Below are positions 8,651 to 16,073 of a stretch of DNA of 64,000 nt, piece after piece. The DNA lies in the NCBI GenBank assembly GCA_016124455.1, contig WGNQ01000010.1, positions 1 through 64,000 of the forward strand, given 5' to 3'. Below the pieces are notes generated by a model that was given only the letters and a program-made list of their open reading frames with translations, had not been told where the DNA came from and ran no database searches. The position numbers and the translations under genes were made by a program. Position 1 is the first letter of the stretch; the number at the start of each line of letters is the position of its first letter. Origin of the DNA: Sideroxydans sp. (GTDB taxonomy: Bacteria; Pseudomonadota; Gammaproteobacteria; Burkholderiales; Gallionellaceae).

Positions 8651-9636
8651 CAGATGACCTTGGCGTGCAGCAGGTCGTGCATGTTCAGCGCACCGACCAG
8701 CTTATTGTTTGCGTCCACCACCAGCATCTGGCTGATGTTGTGCTGTTCCATCAGTTGTACCGCTTCCGCCGCCAGCTTGTCCGGGGCGATGGTGCGCGGC
8801 TGTCTCGACATCACCGAGCTGACCGGCGTGGCCGTGAAATCAAGCTTCTTTTCCAGCGTACGGCGCAGGTCGCCATCGGTATAGATACCCAGCACGTGTT
8901 GTTCATGGTCGACGATGGCGGTCATGCCCAGCCCTTTGCGGGAAATCTCCAGTACTGCTTCGGACAGCATTGCCTGCTCGCCTACTGCAGGGATGTCATC
9001 GCCGGCATGCATGATGTCGCGCACGTGGGTGAGCAGGCGGCGGCCAAGGCTGCCGCCCGGGTGCGAGCGCGCAAAATCTTCTTCGCCAAAGCCCTTGGCA
9101 TCAAGCAGCGCCACCGCCAGGGCATCGCCCAGGGCCAGTGCTGCCGTGGTGCTGGCCGTCGGTGCCAGGCCCATCGGGCAGGCTTCCTTGGCGACCGCGC
9201 CATTGAGATGCGCATCCGCTGCAAGCGCCAGCGAGGATCGCGGGTTACCGGTCAGGCTGATCAGGTGTGCGCCCTGGCGCTTGATGACTGGCACGATCGT
9301 GAGCAGTTCCTGGCTCTCGCCGGAATAGGACAGTGCAATGAACACATCGCCGGCGGTGATCATGCCCAAGTCGCCATGACTGGCTTCCGCAGGATGCACA
9401 AAATAGGCAGGGGTGCCGGTACTGGCCATGGTAGCGGCGATCTTGCGCGCGATATGGCCGGACTTGCCCATGCCGCTGACGATCACCCGCCCCTCGCAGG
9501 ACAGGATGATGTTCAGCGCATGCAGGAAATTTTCGTCAATACGCTGGCTCAGTGCCTGTACGGCAGCGGCCTCGATATTGAGTACTTCACGCGCGAGTTC
9601 GAGCGCGTGGGGGGTGGCGGTAATCGCTTTGGTCAT
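8650..9636 (-). CDS. kdsD: D-arabinose-5-phosphate isomerase KdsD
   Basis: KdsD converts ribulose-5-phosphate to arabinose-5-phosphate, the first step to Kdo. The 328-residue protein has an N-terminal SIS domain (VIVSGMGKSGHIARKIAATMASTG, then HPAEASHGDLGM) and two C-terminal CBS domains. This matches the KpsF/GutQ/KdsD family in order and length. It is the first gene of the operon. No Shine-Dalgarno is visible before the ATG, but a perfect TATAAT ends nine bases upstream, so the message may be nearly leaderless. It is divergent from the antiporter gene at 9782. Confidence 0.93.
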   Translation of the reverse strand: MTKAITATPHALELAREVLNIEAAAVQALSQRIDENFLHALNIILSCEGRVIVSGMGKSGHIARKIAATMASTGTPAYFVHPAEASHGDLGMITAGDVFIALSYSGESQELLTIVPVIKRQGAHLISLTGNPRSSLALAADAHLNGAVAKEACPMGLAPTASTTAALALGDALAVALLDAKGFGEEDFARSHPGGSLGRRLLTHVRDIMHAGDDIPAVGEQAMLSEAVLEISRKGLGMTAIVDHEQHVLGIYTDGDLRRTLEKKLDFTATPVSSVMSRQPRTIAPDKLAAEAVQLMEQHNISQMLVVDANNKLVGALNMHDLLHAKVI

Positions 9637-9644
9637 GGCGCGGA

Positions 9645-9673
9645 ATTATAGCAGTGCGCCATGTCCCCGGGAA
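9645..9673 (-). promoter_or_regulatory. Candidate sigma-70 promoter of the kdsD-lpt operon
   Basis: On the minus strand a perfect -10 TATAAT occupies 9650-9645, and a weak -35 (TTCCCG, 9673-9668) lies 17 bp upstream. The predicted transcript would begin within a few bases of the kdsD ATG at 9636. The -35 is poor, so the exact start needs experimental support. Confidence 0.5.
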
Positions 9674-9781
9674 ATTTTGAAAGATGGCGCAAGTTGAGGC
9701 ATCATCGGGAGACCACCGCACAGGCCTGCCAGGAGCAGGCAGAAATTTCGGATATCTCATGGATTACGTATTCAAGGCGCA

Positions 9782-11755
9782 ATGACCAACTCGCTACAAC
9801 TCGTCCTGATTCTGCTCGCCGTGGCCGTGGGCGTGGTGGTGCTGTGCCGCATCCTGCGCCTGCCGGTGATGCTGGGTTATCTCATTGTCGGCATCCTGAT
9901 TGGCCCGCATGCGCTGGGCTGGATTCCCGACGCCCCGGAAACGCGCCATCTGGCCGAGTTCGGGGTGGTGTTCCTGATGTTCAGCATCGGCCTCGAATTC
10001 AGTTTGACGCGCTTGCGCAGCATGCAGCGCCTGGTGTTCGGCCTGGGGACGGCACAGGTCGTGGCGACCATATTGCTGGTCATGCTGGCCTCGATTTTTT
10101 TCGGGCTCGACTGGCGCGCGGGCCTGGCGCTGGGGGGCGTGCTGGCGATGTCCTCTACCGCTATCGTGAGCAAGATGCTGGTCGAGCGTGCAGAACTGAG
10201 CACGCCGCACGGCCAGAACATCATGGGCGTGCTGCTGTTTCAGGATCTGGCGGTGGTGCCGCTGATCATCATCATTCCGGCATTGGCCAGCAGTACAGAG
10301 GTGATCCACATTACGCTGGGTTTTGCGTTGCTCAAGGCCGGTGTAGTGCTGTCCGCGCTATTGTTGTTCGGGCAACGCCTGCTGCGTCCATGGTTCCATC
10401 TGGTGGCAAGGCAGAAATCGCCAGAACTGTTCATGCTCAACGTGCTGCTGTTCACGCTAGGCCTGGCTTATCTCACCGAGCTGGCCGGGCTGTCGCTGGC
10501 ATTGGGTGCGTTCGTGGCCGGTATGCTGATCTCCGAGACCGAGTATCGCTACCAGGTGGAAGAAGACATCAAGCCATTCCGCGATGTGCTGCTCGGCCTG
10601 TTCTTCGTCACCATCGGCATGATGCTCAATCTGGGTAATGTGGTTGCGGGATTCGGCTGGGTACTGTTGATCCTGCTCATTCTGCTGCCGTTCAAGGCTG
10701 CCGTTGTTGCGCTGCTGGCACGCTGGTTTACCGGTGACTGGGGGGCGGCGATACGCAGCGGCCTGGGGCTGGCGCAGGCGGGCGAATTCGGTTTTGTGTT
10801 GCTGACGCTGGCGGGGCAGGTGAGTCTGCTGCCCGCCGAGGTCATGCAGAACGTGCTTGCCGCCATGCTGATCTCCATGCTTGCCGCACCTTTCCTGATT
10901 CATCATGCCGAAGCCATCGTGCGACGCATTTCACCAGCCGAATGGATGAATCGTGCCATGCAGTTGCACCAGATCGCAGTGCAAAGCATGGCATCGGACG
11001 GGCACATCATTATCTGCGGCTACGGGCGCAGTGGCCAGGCGTTGGCGCATTTCATGGAGGAGGAGAGTATCCGCACGATTGCGCTGGATTTGGATTCGCA
11101 CCATGTGCGTGAGGCGGCAGCATCGGGGAAAAGCGTGGTGTATGGCGATGCGGCCAAGCGTGAGGTGTTGCTGGCTGCCGGGCTGATGCGCGCCAAGACG
11201 CTGGTTGTTTCGTACAGCGATAAGCATTCCGCGCTCAAGATTCTGCATCATGTGCAGGAACTGCGCCCCGACATGCCGGTGGTGGTACGCACTACCGACG
11301 ATACCCATATCGCGGCACTGAAAGAGGCGGGCGCTGCGGAAGTGGTGGCAGAGGTTACCGAAGGCAGCGTCATGCTGGCGTCACAGGCGCTGCTGCTGTC
11401 CGGTGTGCCCCTTAACCGGGTGGTGCGCCGCATCCAGGAGGTTCGTGCGCGGCGCTACAGCATGTTCAGTGGCTATTTCCGCACTGCTGGTGATGCGCCG
11501 GGGGAGGCGACCGAGATGTTGCAGCCGCGTTTTCTCAATGTACTGCTGCATGAGAATGATGCAGCAGTCGGCAGGACGCTGGATGCAATGAACTTGGTGA
11601 TACTGCAGGTAGAGGTCAACGCCGTGCGCCGCCACAATGTGCAAGGCAGTCAGCCAGCCGGCGACATGGTGTTGCGCAAAGGCGATGTGCTGGTGCTGCT
11701 GGGGGCTCCGGAACAGCTCGCGGCTGCTGAAAAAAGGCTGCGCAGCGGGCAATAA
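9782..11755 (+). CDS. CPA2-family cation:proton antiporter (KefB/KefC-like) with TrkA-N domain
   Basis: The 657-residue protein has about 12 membrane helices (residues 5-375, Na+/H+ exchanger fold; conserved IGLEFSLTRLR and MSSTAIVSKML). An RCK/TrkA-N domain follows with the dinucleotide motif IIICGYGRSGQALAHF near 405-420, and a C-terminal TrkA-C domain sits around 560-650. Such proteins exchange or release K+ against H+ under control of NAD(H) or glutathione adducts. It lacks clear evidence for KefC-type glutathione gating, so Kef-like is the safe name. AAGG lies five bases before the ATG. The gene ends at a hairpin shared with the pilin gene. Confidence 0.85.
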   Translation: MTNSLQLVLILLAVAVGVVVLCRILRLPVMLGYLIVGILIGPHALGWIPDAPETRHLAEFGVVFLMFSIGLEFSLTRLRSMQRLVFGLGTAQVVATILLVMLASIFFGLDWRAGLALGGVLAMSSTAIVSKMLVERAELSTPHGQNIMGVLLFQDLAVVPLIIIIPALASSTEVIHITLGFALLKAGVVLSALLLFGQRLLRPWFHLVARQKSPELFMLNVLLFTLGLAYLTELAGLSLALGAFVAGMLISETEYRYQVEEDIKPFRDVLLGLFFVTIGMMLNLGNVVAGFGWVLLILLILLPFKAAVVALLARWFTGDWGAAIRSGLGLAQAGEFGFVLLTLAGQVSLLPAEVMQNVLAAMLISMLAAPFLIHHAEAIVRRISPAEWMNRAMQLHQIAVQSMASDGHIIICGYGRSGQALAHFMEEESIRTIALDLDSHHVREAAASGKSVVYGDAAKREVLLAAGLMRAKTLVVSYSDKHSALKILHHVQELRPDMPVVVRTTDDTHIAALKEAGAAEVVAEVTEGSVMLASQALLLSGVPLNRVVRRIQEVRARRYSMFSGYFRTAGDAPGEATEMLQPRFLNVLLHENDAAVGRTLDAMNLVILQVEVNAVRRHNVQGSQPAGDMVLRKGDVLVLLGAPEQLAAAEKRLRSGQ

Positions 11756-11775
11756 AAAAGCCCGCCGAAGCGGGC
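11754..11775. terminator. Bidirectional intrinsic terminator (antiporter / pilin)
   Basis: A six-base-pair stem GCCCGC/GCGGGC at 11760-11765 and 11770-11775 has a CGAA loop. On the minus strand it is the very stable UUCG-type loop followed by a run of six T. On the plus strand the T-run is short. It lies between the converging antiporter and pilin genes. Confidence 0.85.
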
Positions 11776-11795
11776 TTGTGTCACGCCGGGTGATG

Positions 11796-12503
11796 TTAGA
11801 CGCCCATGCAGACGGTGTAGCCTTGCCCATCTTGAATGGCGGTCGTGGCGATAGACTTGCCGGCGTTGGCCGGATCGGCTACGCGTACCGAGCCAGTATC
11901 GGTATCCCCATCATCAAGCGTGGTGTCGAGTTGCTTGACGAATTTGCCGAGGATGCCCGCTGAGCAAATGATGTATGACCCGCTCATGCCGGTATTGGCG
12001 GTTCCCGCTGCGTTTGAGGTGATGGTGGTAAACGTTGAGTTATTGCTCTGGATGCCGATGGCGCCGCCTTCTGCATTGGTGGGGCGGTAATCGCCGCCAG
12101 CCGCAACGGTGGTTGGTCCGGGCGCCAGGCCGGCAAGGCGGACTTGCTGCCAGAACAACTGGGACTCATCCGTTAGTGTCGTGGATGTCCACAGGCCGTC
12201 AATTACGCCATTGCCGGTACAGTCGCCACCGGTACAGGCATTGCCGCCGCTGGAAGTGGGGGTGGTCGCCTTGGTGCCGTTTACGTGTGCGACGGCGTTC
12301 TTGTCGTCTCCCGGCAATGCCTTGAATTTATCCTGATAGCCGTAGATGAATACCGGAATATTTTTGAAGTCGGTAGCCAGGTTTTTCACCTTGGCGCTAT
12401 TGATCAGTTCCTGACCCTTTAATACGCCGCCGAGCAGCAGGCCGATAATCACCAATACAATGGCGATTTCGATTAAAGTGAAGCCGGATTGTTTTCGTTT
12501 CAT
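11796..12503 (-). CDS. Type IV pilin / pseudopilin-like protein
   Basis: The 235-residue protein begins KRKQSG-FTLIEIAIVLVIIG, a type III prepilin signal: cleavage after Gly7, N-methylated Phe, and the conserved Glu5 that orders subunits during assembly. The hydrophobic alpha-1 spine is followed by a Gly/Thr/Ser-rich globular domain with two Cys near NACTGGDC and two more near YIICSAG and YTVCMGV that could form disulfides. It is isolated from pilus-assembly genes. Upstream are AGGGGTGAG as ribosome site and a sigma-54 promoter, the control mode known for pilA in Pseudomonas. Major pilin, minor pilin and type II secretion pseudopilin are all possible. Confidence 0.85.
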   Translation of the reverse strand: MKRKQSGFTLIEIAIVLVIIGLLLGGVLKGQELINSAKVKNLATDFKNIPVFIYGYQDKFKALPGDDKNAVAHVNGTKATTPTSSGGNACTGGDCTGNGVIDGLWTSTTLTDESQLFWQQVRLAGLAPGPTTVAAGGDYRPTNAEGGAIGIQSNNSTFTTITSNAAGTANTGMSGSYIICSAGILGKFVKQLDTTLDDGDTDTGSVRVADPANAGKSIATTAIQDGQGYTVCMGV

Positions 12504-12554
12504 GGTTACTCACCCCTAAAATAAAATAACGCGTGACAACTGCGAAAATTATAC

Positions 12555-12570
12555 AGCAAGACTCATGCCA
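12555..12570 (-). promoter_or_regulatory. Sigma-54 (-24/-12) promoter of the pilin gene
   Basis: Read on the minus strand the sequence is TGGCATGAGTCTTGCT. Against the consensus TGGCACGRNNNTTGCW it differs at one base (C to T), with the GG and GC elements at the correct spacing. The predicted start lies about 40 bases before the pilin ATG, leaving room for the strong ribosome site. The gene for sigma-54 is in this window (rpoN). Confidence 0.8.
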
Positions 12571-12674
12571 AAACGCTAAAGCTTGTAGTACACCCTATAA
12601 CTCAAGGGGGTATGAAAATTTCTATTGCCATCATGCCATAAAATGACGGAATTTAAACACCTGTTGACAACATA

Positions 12675-14390
12675 GTGACACCCTTGACCCTAAAACTATT
12701 CCGTTCCAGGGACCGGCTGCTGCTGGTTATGCTGGGCCTGCTGCACCTTTCCCTGTGGCTGGGCATTGACAATGTCTGGTCCCATTCCCTCCTGCTTATC
12801 CATTTGGGCCTGTTTCTGTTATGGCAGCCATTATGGCGTGGCGAGCGCGAAGTGCGGCCAGGTGGCGTGCTCTTCATTGTCTGTGCCAGTGCGGTGGCGC
12901 TGTTATGGCTGGACTGGTGGGTGCTGGCTTTCTGGGTAAGCGGGTTATTTGCGCTGGTGGGGGGCAGGATATTTACTTTTCGTACCACCTGGTTGCGTTT
13001 GCTGCACCTGTCGGTCATGGCGTATTTGCTTGCGGTGCTGTTGTTATGGGTGGTGCCGCACCTGTTTGCGGTAGAGGTTGCAACCGACACGGTCAACACG
13101 CTGATGGGGGTTGCCTTGCCGTTATGGCTGGCCAGCATGTTGCTGATTCCGTTGCCATCGGAAGCTGAGCAGGCGGAACGGACTGGGCAGGTGGAGCAGG
13201 CGGGAACGGTGGATTTCATATATAGCCTGCTGTTGTTCATGCTGCTGATGTTGCTGGTGCTCGGGACACTGACATTGATGTCAATGGATCACAAGGAGTA
13301 TCTGGAGGCGTTGCTGCGCACCTTGTTCTTCATCGCGCTGGTATTGGTTGCGCTGGCCTGGGTGTGGAATCCCCGTTTCGGCTTCTCCGGTTTGCAGCCT
13401 ATATTTTCACGATACCTGCTGAATGTCGGCACTCCCTTTGAGAGCTGGCTTAAGCAGTTGGCCGAAACTGCGCGCCAGGAGGTTTCACCTGAGGCATTTC
13501 TGGCGCGTGCCACCGCGCATTTGTCCGAACTGCCCTGGTTGTCCGGCCTTGCCTGGGAATCCGGTGCCGGTAACGGCGAGCTTGGCGTAGCAAGCCGGCA
13601 CCACATTGAAGTCAGGGAGCAGGATTTGCATCTGACCCTGTACTGCAAGCGCGCCTTCAGCCCGTCGATACTGTTGCATATACACCTGCTTACCCAGTTG
13701 CTTGGCCATTTTTACCAAGCCAAACAGCGCGAGCAAAGCCTGCGCGAAATAGCGCGGCTGCAGGCTATTTACGAAACAGGTGCGCGCCTGACGCATGACC
13801 TTAAAAACATGTTGCAGTCGTTATTCGCCCTGACCTCAATTGCGCAGCAGGAGCAAGAAGCCGCCCGCCCGATATTCGAGCGCCAATTGCCGATACTGAC
13901 CCAGCGTATCGAGCTGACGCTGGCAAAACTCAAGGTACCGCAGCAGGAAGTATTGTCGCCAGAGGTGCCGCTCAATGTCTGGTGGGAAAATCTGCGCCGG
14001 CGCCATCAATATGAAAATATCGAATGGCGGCATGACGGGGCCATAACCGAGATGCTGATCTCTTCGGCCATGTTCGATTGTGTTGCCGACAACCTGATCG
14101 ATAATGCGCGGACCAAGCGCCAGCAACAGCCGGGCATTGTTATTCAGATGGCTTTGGATGCGCTATGCCCTGGTTTCAGGGTGTGCGATGACGGCATGGC
14201 CATCCCCACCCACATGGCGAGGCAGTTGTTGCACACGGTCGTGCAATCGGAAAATGGCTTGGGTGTTGGCTTGTATCAGGCGGCGCGATGGGCGGCACAA
14301 CTCGGTTATCAAATAACGCTGGTCGAAAACAGGGATGGGCGCGTGTGCTTCGAGTTGACACAGTCGTTGCCCTTGGCGGCTGCACAATAG
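12675..14390 (+). CDS. Orphan membrane sensor histidine kinase
   Basis: The 571-residue protein has an N-terminal membrane block of about eight helices (20-235), a soluble linker resembling a GAF-type region, and a kinase core. The core shows the H-box RLTHDLKNMLQSL with His374, the N-box DNLIDNAR near 472-479, the G1 motif CDDGMAIP near 504-511 and a GLGVGL G2-like motif near 528-533. The HDLKN form of the H-box resembles that of PrsK-like kinases. No response regulator is adjacent. The start is uncertain: GTG at 12675 or TTG at 12684. It lies divergent from the pilin gene and just upstream of the Cyc2-like gene, but a link to either is inference only. Confidence 0.8.
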   Translation: MTPLTLKLFRSRDRLLLVMLGLLHLSLWLGIDNVWSHSLLLIHLGLFLLWQPLWRGEREVRPGGVLFIVCASAVALLWLDWWVLAFWVSGLFALVGGRIFTFRTTWLRLLHLSVMAYLLAVLLLWVVPHLFAVEVATDTVNTLMGVALPLWLASMLLIPLPSEAEQAERTGQVEQAGTVDFIYSLLLFMLLMLLVLGTLTLMSMDHKEYLEALLRTLFFIALVLVALAWVWNPRFGFSGLQPIFSRYLLNVGTPFESWLKQLAETARQEVSPEAFLARATAHLSELPWLSGLAWESGAGNGELGVASRHHIEVREQDLHLTLYCKRAFSPSILLHIHLLTQLLGHFYQAKQREQSLREIARLQAIYETGARLTHDLKNMLQSLFALTSIAQQEQEAARPIFERQLPILTQRIELTLAKLKVPQQEVLSPEVPLNVWWENLRRRHQYENIEWRHDGAITEMLISSAMFDCVADNLIDNARTKRQQQPGIVIQMALDALCPGFRVCDDGMAIPTHMARQLLHTVVQSENGLGVGLYQAARWAAQLGYQITLVENRDGRVCFELTQSLPLAAAQ

Positions 14391-14468
14391 TCAAGGCGGG
14401 CTGCTGAGTGTGTGCTGTACATATACCGCAAACATGTTGCAGAAATACTACACCGCGGGTAAAAAACT

Positions 14469-14498
14469 TTGACACCTGTAGTTTTGCCTCTGTATCTT
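14469..14498 (+). promoter_or_regulatory. Candidate sigma-70 promoter of the Cyc2-like gene
   Basis: A perfect -35 TTGACA at 14469-14474 is followed after 18 bp by TATCTT at 14493-14498. The predicted transcript has a leader of about 75 bases before the ATG at 14579. Confidence 0.5.
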
Positions 14499-14578
14499 CC
14501 CCCCTCGTAGCTGCATAGGGGTTTGTCTGGGCAGTTATTGAAGTGCAATTCTTAACGTTAAATTTTTGAGGAGAAATG

Positions 14579-15880
14579 ATGAAAAAAGTAGCCCTCTCCC
14601 TGGCTGGTGTAATGGCCGTTGCCGCGTTTGCTCCTGAAGCATCCGCGCTGCCGCTGTTTGCTCGTCAAACCGGCATGGCTTGTAACGCCTGTCACTTCCA
14701 ACACTTCCCGATGCTGAATGGCTTTGGCCGTTCCTTCAAGGCCAGCGGCTTCACCCTGATGGGCGCCCAAGGCAAGGTGGAAGGCGAGAACCTGTCCATT
14801 CCTGACACACTGAATCTGGCCGTGCTGACTACCGCTGGCTATTCCAAGAACAATGGTACTGCTAAATCTGCCACGCTGGGCACAGGCTTGAAGAACCCTG
14901 CCGATGGTATGTGGTATGTGCCGGGCACAGGCGGTGAATTCTCGCTGTTCATCGGTGGTCGTACCAGCGATAACTCTGGTGCGTTGGCTGAAGTTGGCCT
15001 GACGCAAGCCGGTGGTTTGGGCGCAGGCTTGGCTTCTGCCAAGATCCCGATGCTGTGGGAAGTGGCTGACGGCACCCGTGTTGGTGTTGTCCCCTTTACT
15101 ACCGACGCACAAGGCGCATCGTATGGCTTTGAAGAGTTGAACACCGGCGCCAACGCTGTGCATACCATGCTGTTCGCTGGTGGTGACTTCAATGGCTCGA
15201 TCGGTGGCACGCTGTCCGCCCAGCAATACATCGGTACCGGTGGTTCGGCAACTGGTCTGGCTTTGGTCGCGAACAACTCCATGGGCTTCATCAACGTGAC
15301 CAAGTACAGCGGCCTGTCGGCTAATGGTACAGGTGGTGGTGCTGCACTGACTTCTACCTACCTGCGTGTGGCTGGTACCTTTGACCTGGCTGGCTGGGAT
15401 GCGGGTGCTGGTATCCAGAGCTGGAGCGGTTCCTCCACTACACCTACCAATACTGGTACTGCTGCTTTGCAAACGCTCAGCAACACCAAGGCAACTGCCA
15501 TTGACGGCCAGATGCAAGGTGAGATCGCCGGTATGCCAGTTGGCTTCTACGCCAGCTATGCACGTGCACCCGCTTCCGGTGTTGTTGCTAACGTTTACAA
15601 CCCCGGTAATGTGTCGACCAAGTCTTCGTTCAACATCTCTACCGAGTGGGGTGTGATTCCTGAGAAGGCAACCCTTGGTGCAGCTATCCGTCGCGCCAAG
15701 AATGGTGCTGGCGCAGGTGTTGATGGCGACAATGCATATCTGCTCGAAGGCAGCTACAAGCTGGCGCAGAACATGATGCTGCAACTGGTTTACACCAAGC
15801 AAAGCGGTTCCGCATGGACTGCCGGCCCTGGTGCAACTGGCGATACGCAAACCACGTTCAACCTGGCAACGATATTCTAA
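14579..15880 (+). CDS. Cyc2-like fused monohaem cytochrome / outer-membrane porin
   Basis: The 433-residue protein has a signal peptide (cleavage probable after ASA at 21-23). The family-defining N-terminus LPLFARQTGMACNACHF follows, with a single haem motif at Cys35-Cys38-His39, then FPMLNGFGRSFKASGF. The remaining 370 residues are Gly/Thr/Ala-rich alternating strands ending in Phe (NLATIF), as expected for an outer-membrane beta-barrel. This cytochrome-plug plus barrel design is that of Cyc2, the iron oxidase of acidophilic and neutrophilic iron oxidisers. Related proteins of unknown role occur in sulfur and nitrite oxidisers. The start at 14579 is chosen over 14576 because GAGGAG is five bases upstream of it. 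A strong terminator follows, so it is monocistronic. Confidence 0.75.
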   Translation: MKKVALSLAGVMAVAAFAPEASALPLFARQTGMACNACHFQHFPMLNGFGRSFKASGFTLMGAQGKVEGENLSIPDTLNLAVLTTAGYSKNNGTAKSATLGTGLKNPADGMWYVPGTGGEFSLFIGGRTSDNSGALAEVGLTQAGGLGAGLASAKIPMLWEVADGTRVGVVPFTTDAQGASYGFEELNTGANAVHTMLFAGGDFNGSIGGTLSAQQYIGTGGSATGLALVANNSMGFINVTKYSGLSANGTGGGAALTSTYLRVAGTFDLAGWDAGAGIQSWSGSSTTPTNTGTAALQTLSNTKATAIDGQMQGEIAGMPVGFYASYARAPASGVVANVYNPGNVSTKSSFNISTEWGVIPEKATLGAAIRRAKNGAGAGVDGDNAYLLEGSYKLAQNMMLQLVYTKQSGSAWTAGPGATGDTQTTFNLATIF

Positions 15881-15908
15881 TTTATCGGATTTAGGTTGTT
15901 GCGAACTG

Positions 15909-15937
15909 ACGGGGAGCTTAGGCTCCCCGTTTTTTTA
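15909..15937 (+). terminator. Intrinsic terminator of the Cyc2-like gene
   Basis: A perfect 9-bp stem, ACGGGGAGC at 15909-15917 and GCTCCCCGT at 15922-15930, has a TTAG loop and a run of seven T. It starts 28 bp after the stop codon. Confidence 0.92.
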
Positions 15938-16073
15938 TGCCTGCATTTGGGTTGGGTATGGCATGCATGGCAGTCAGGATTTCCTGAAAAATAGCCAGTC
16001 CAAACAATCCCTTCTCCAATTTGTAGTATCATGTTGCCACGTTTTAAACTGGCATCTTCCACCGTAGCTGTCT

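Noticed and set aside
12664-12696. TTGACA at 12664-12669 as promoter of the histidine kinase
   Set aside because: No -10 lies at 16-18 bp and it would place the start inside the proposed reading frame.
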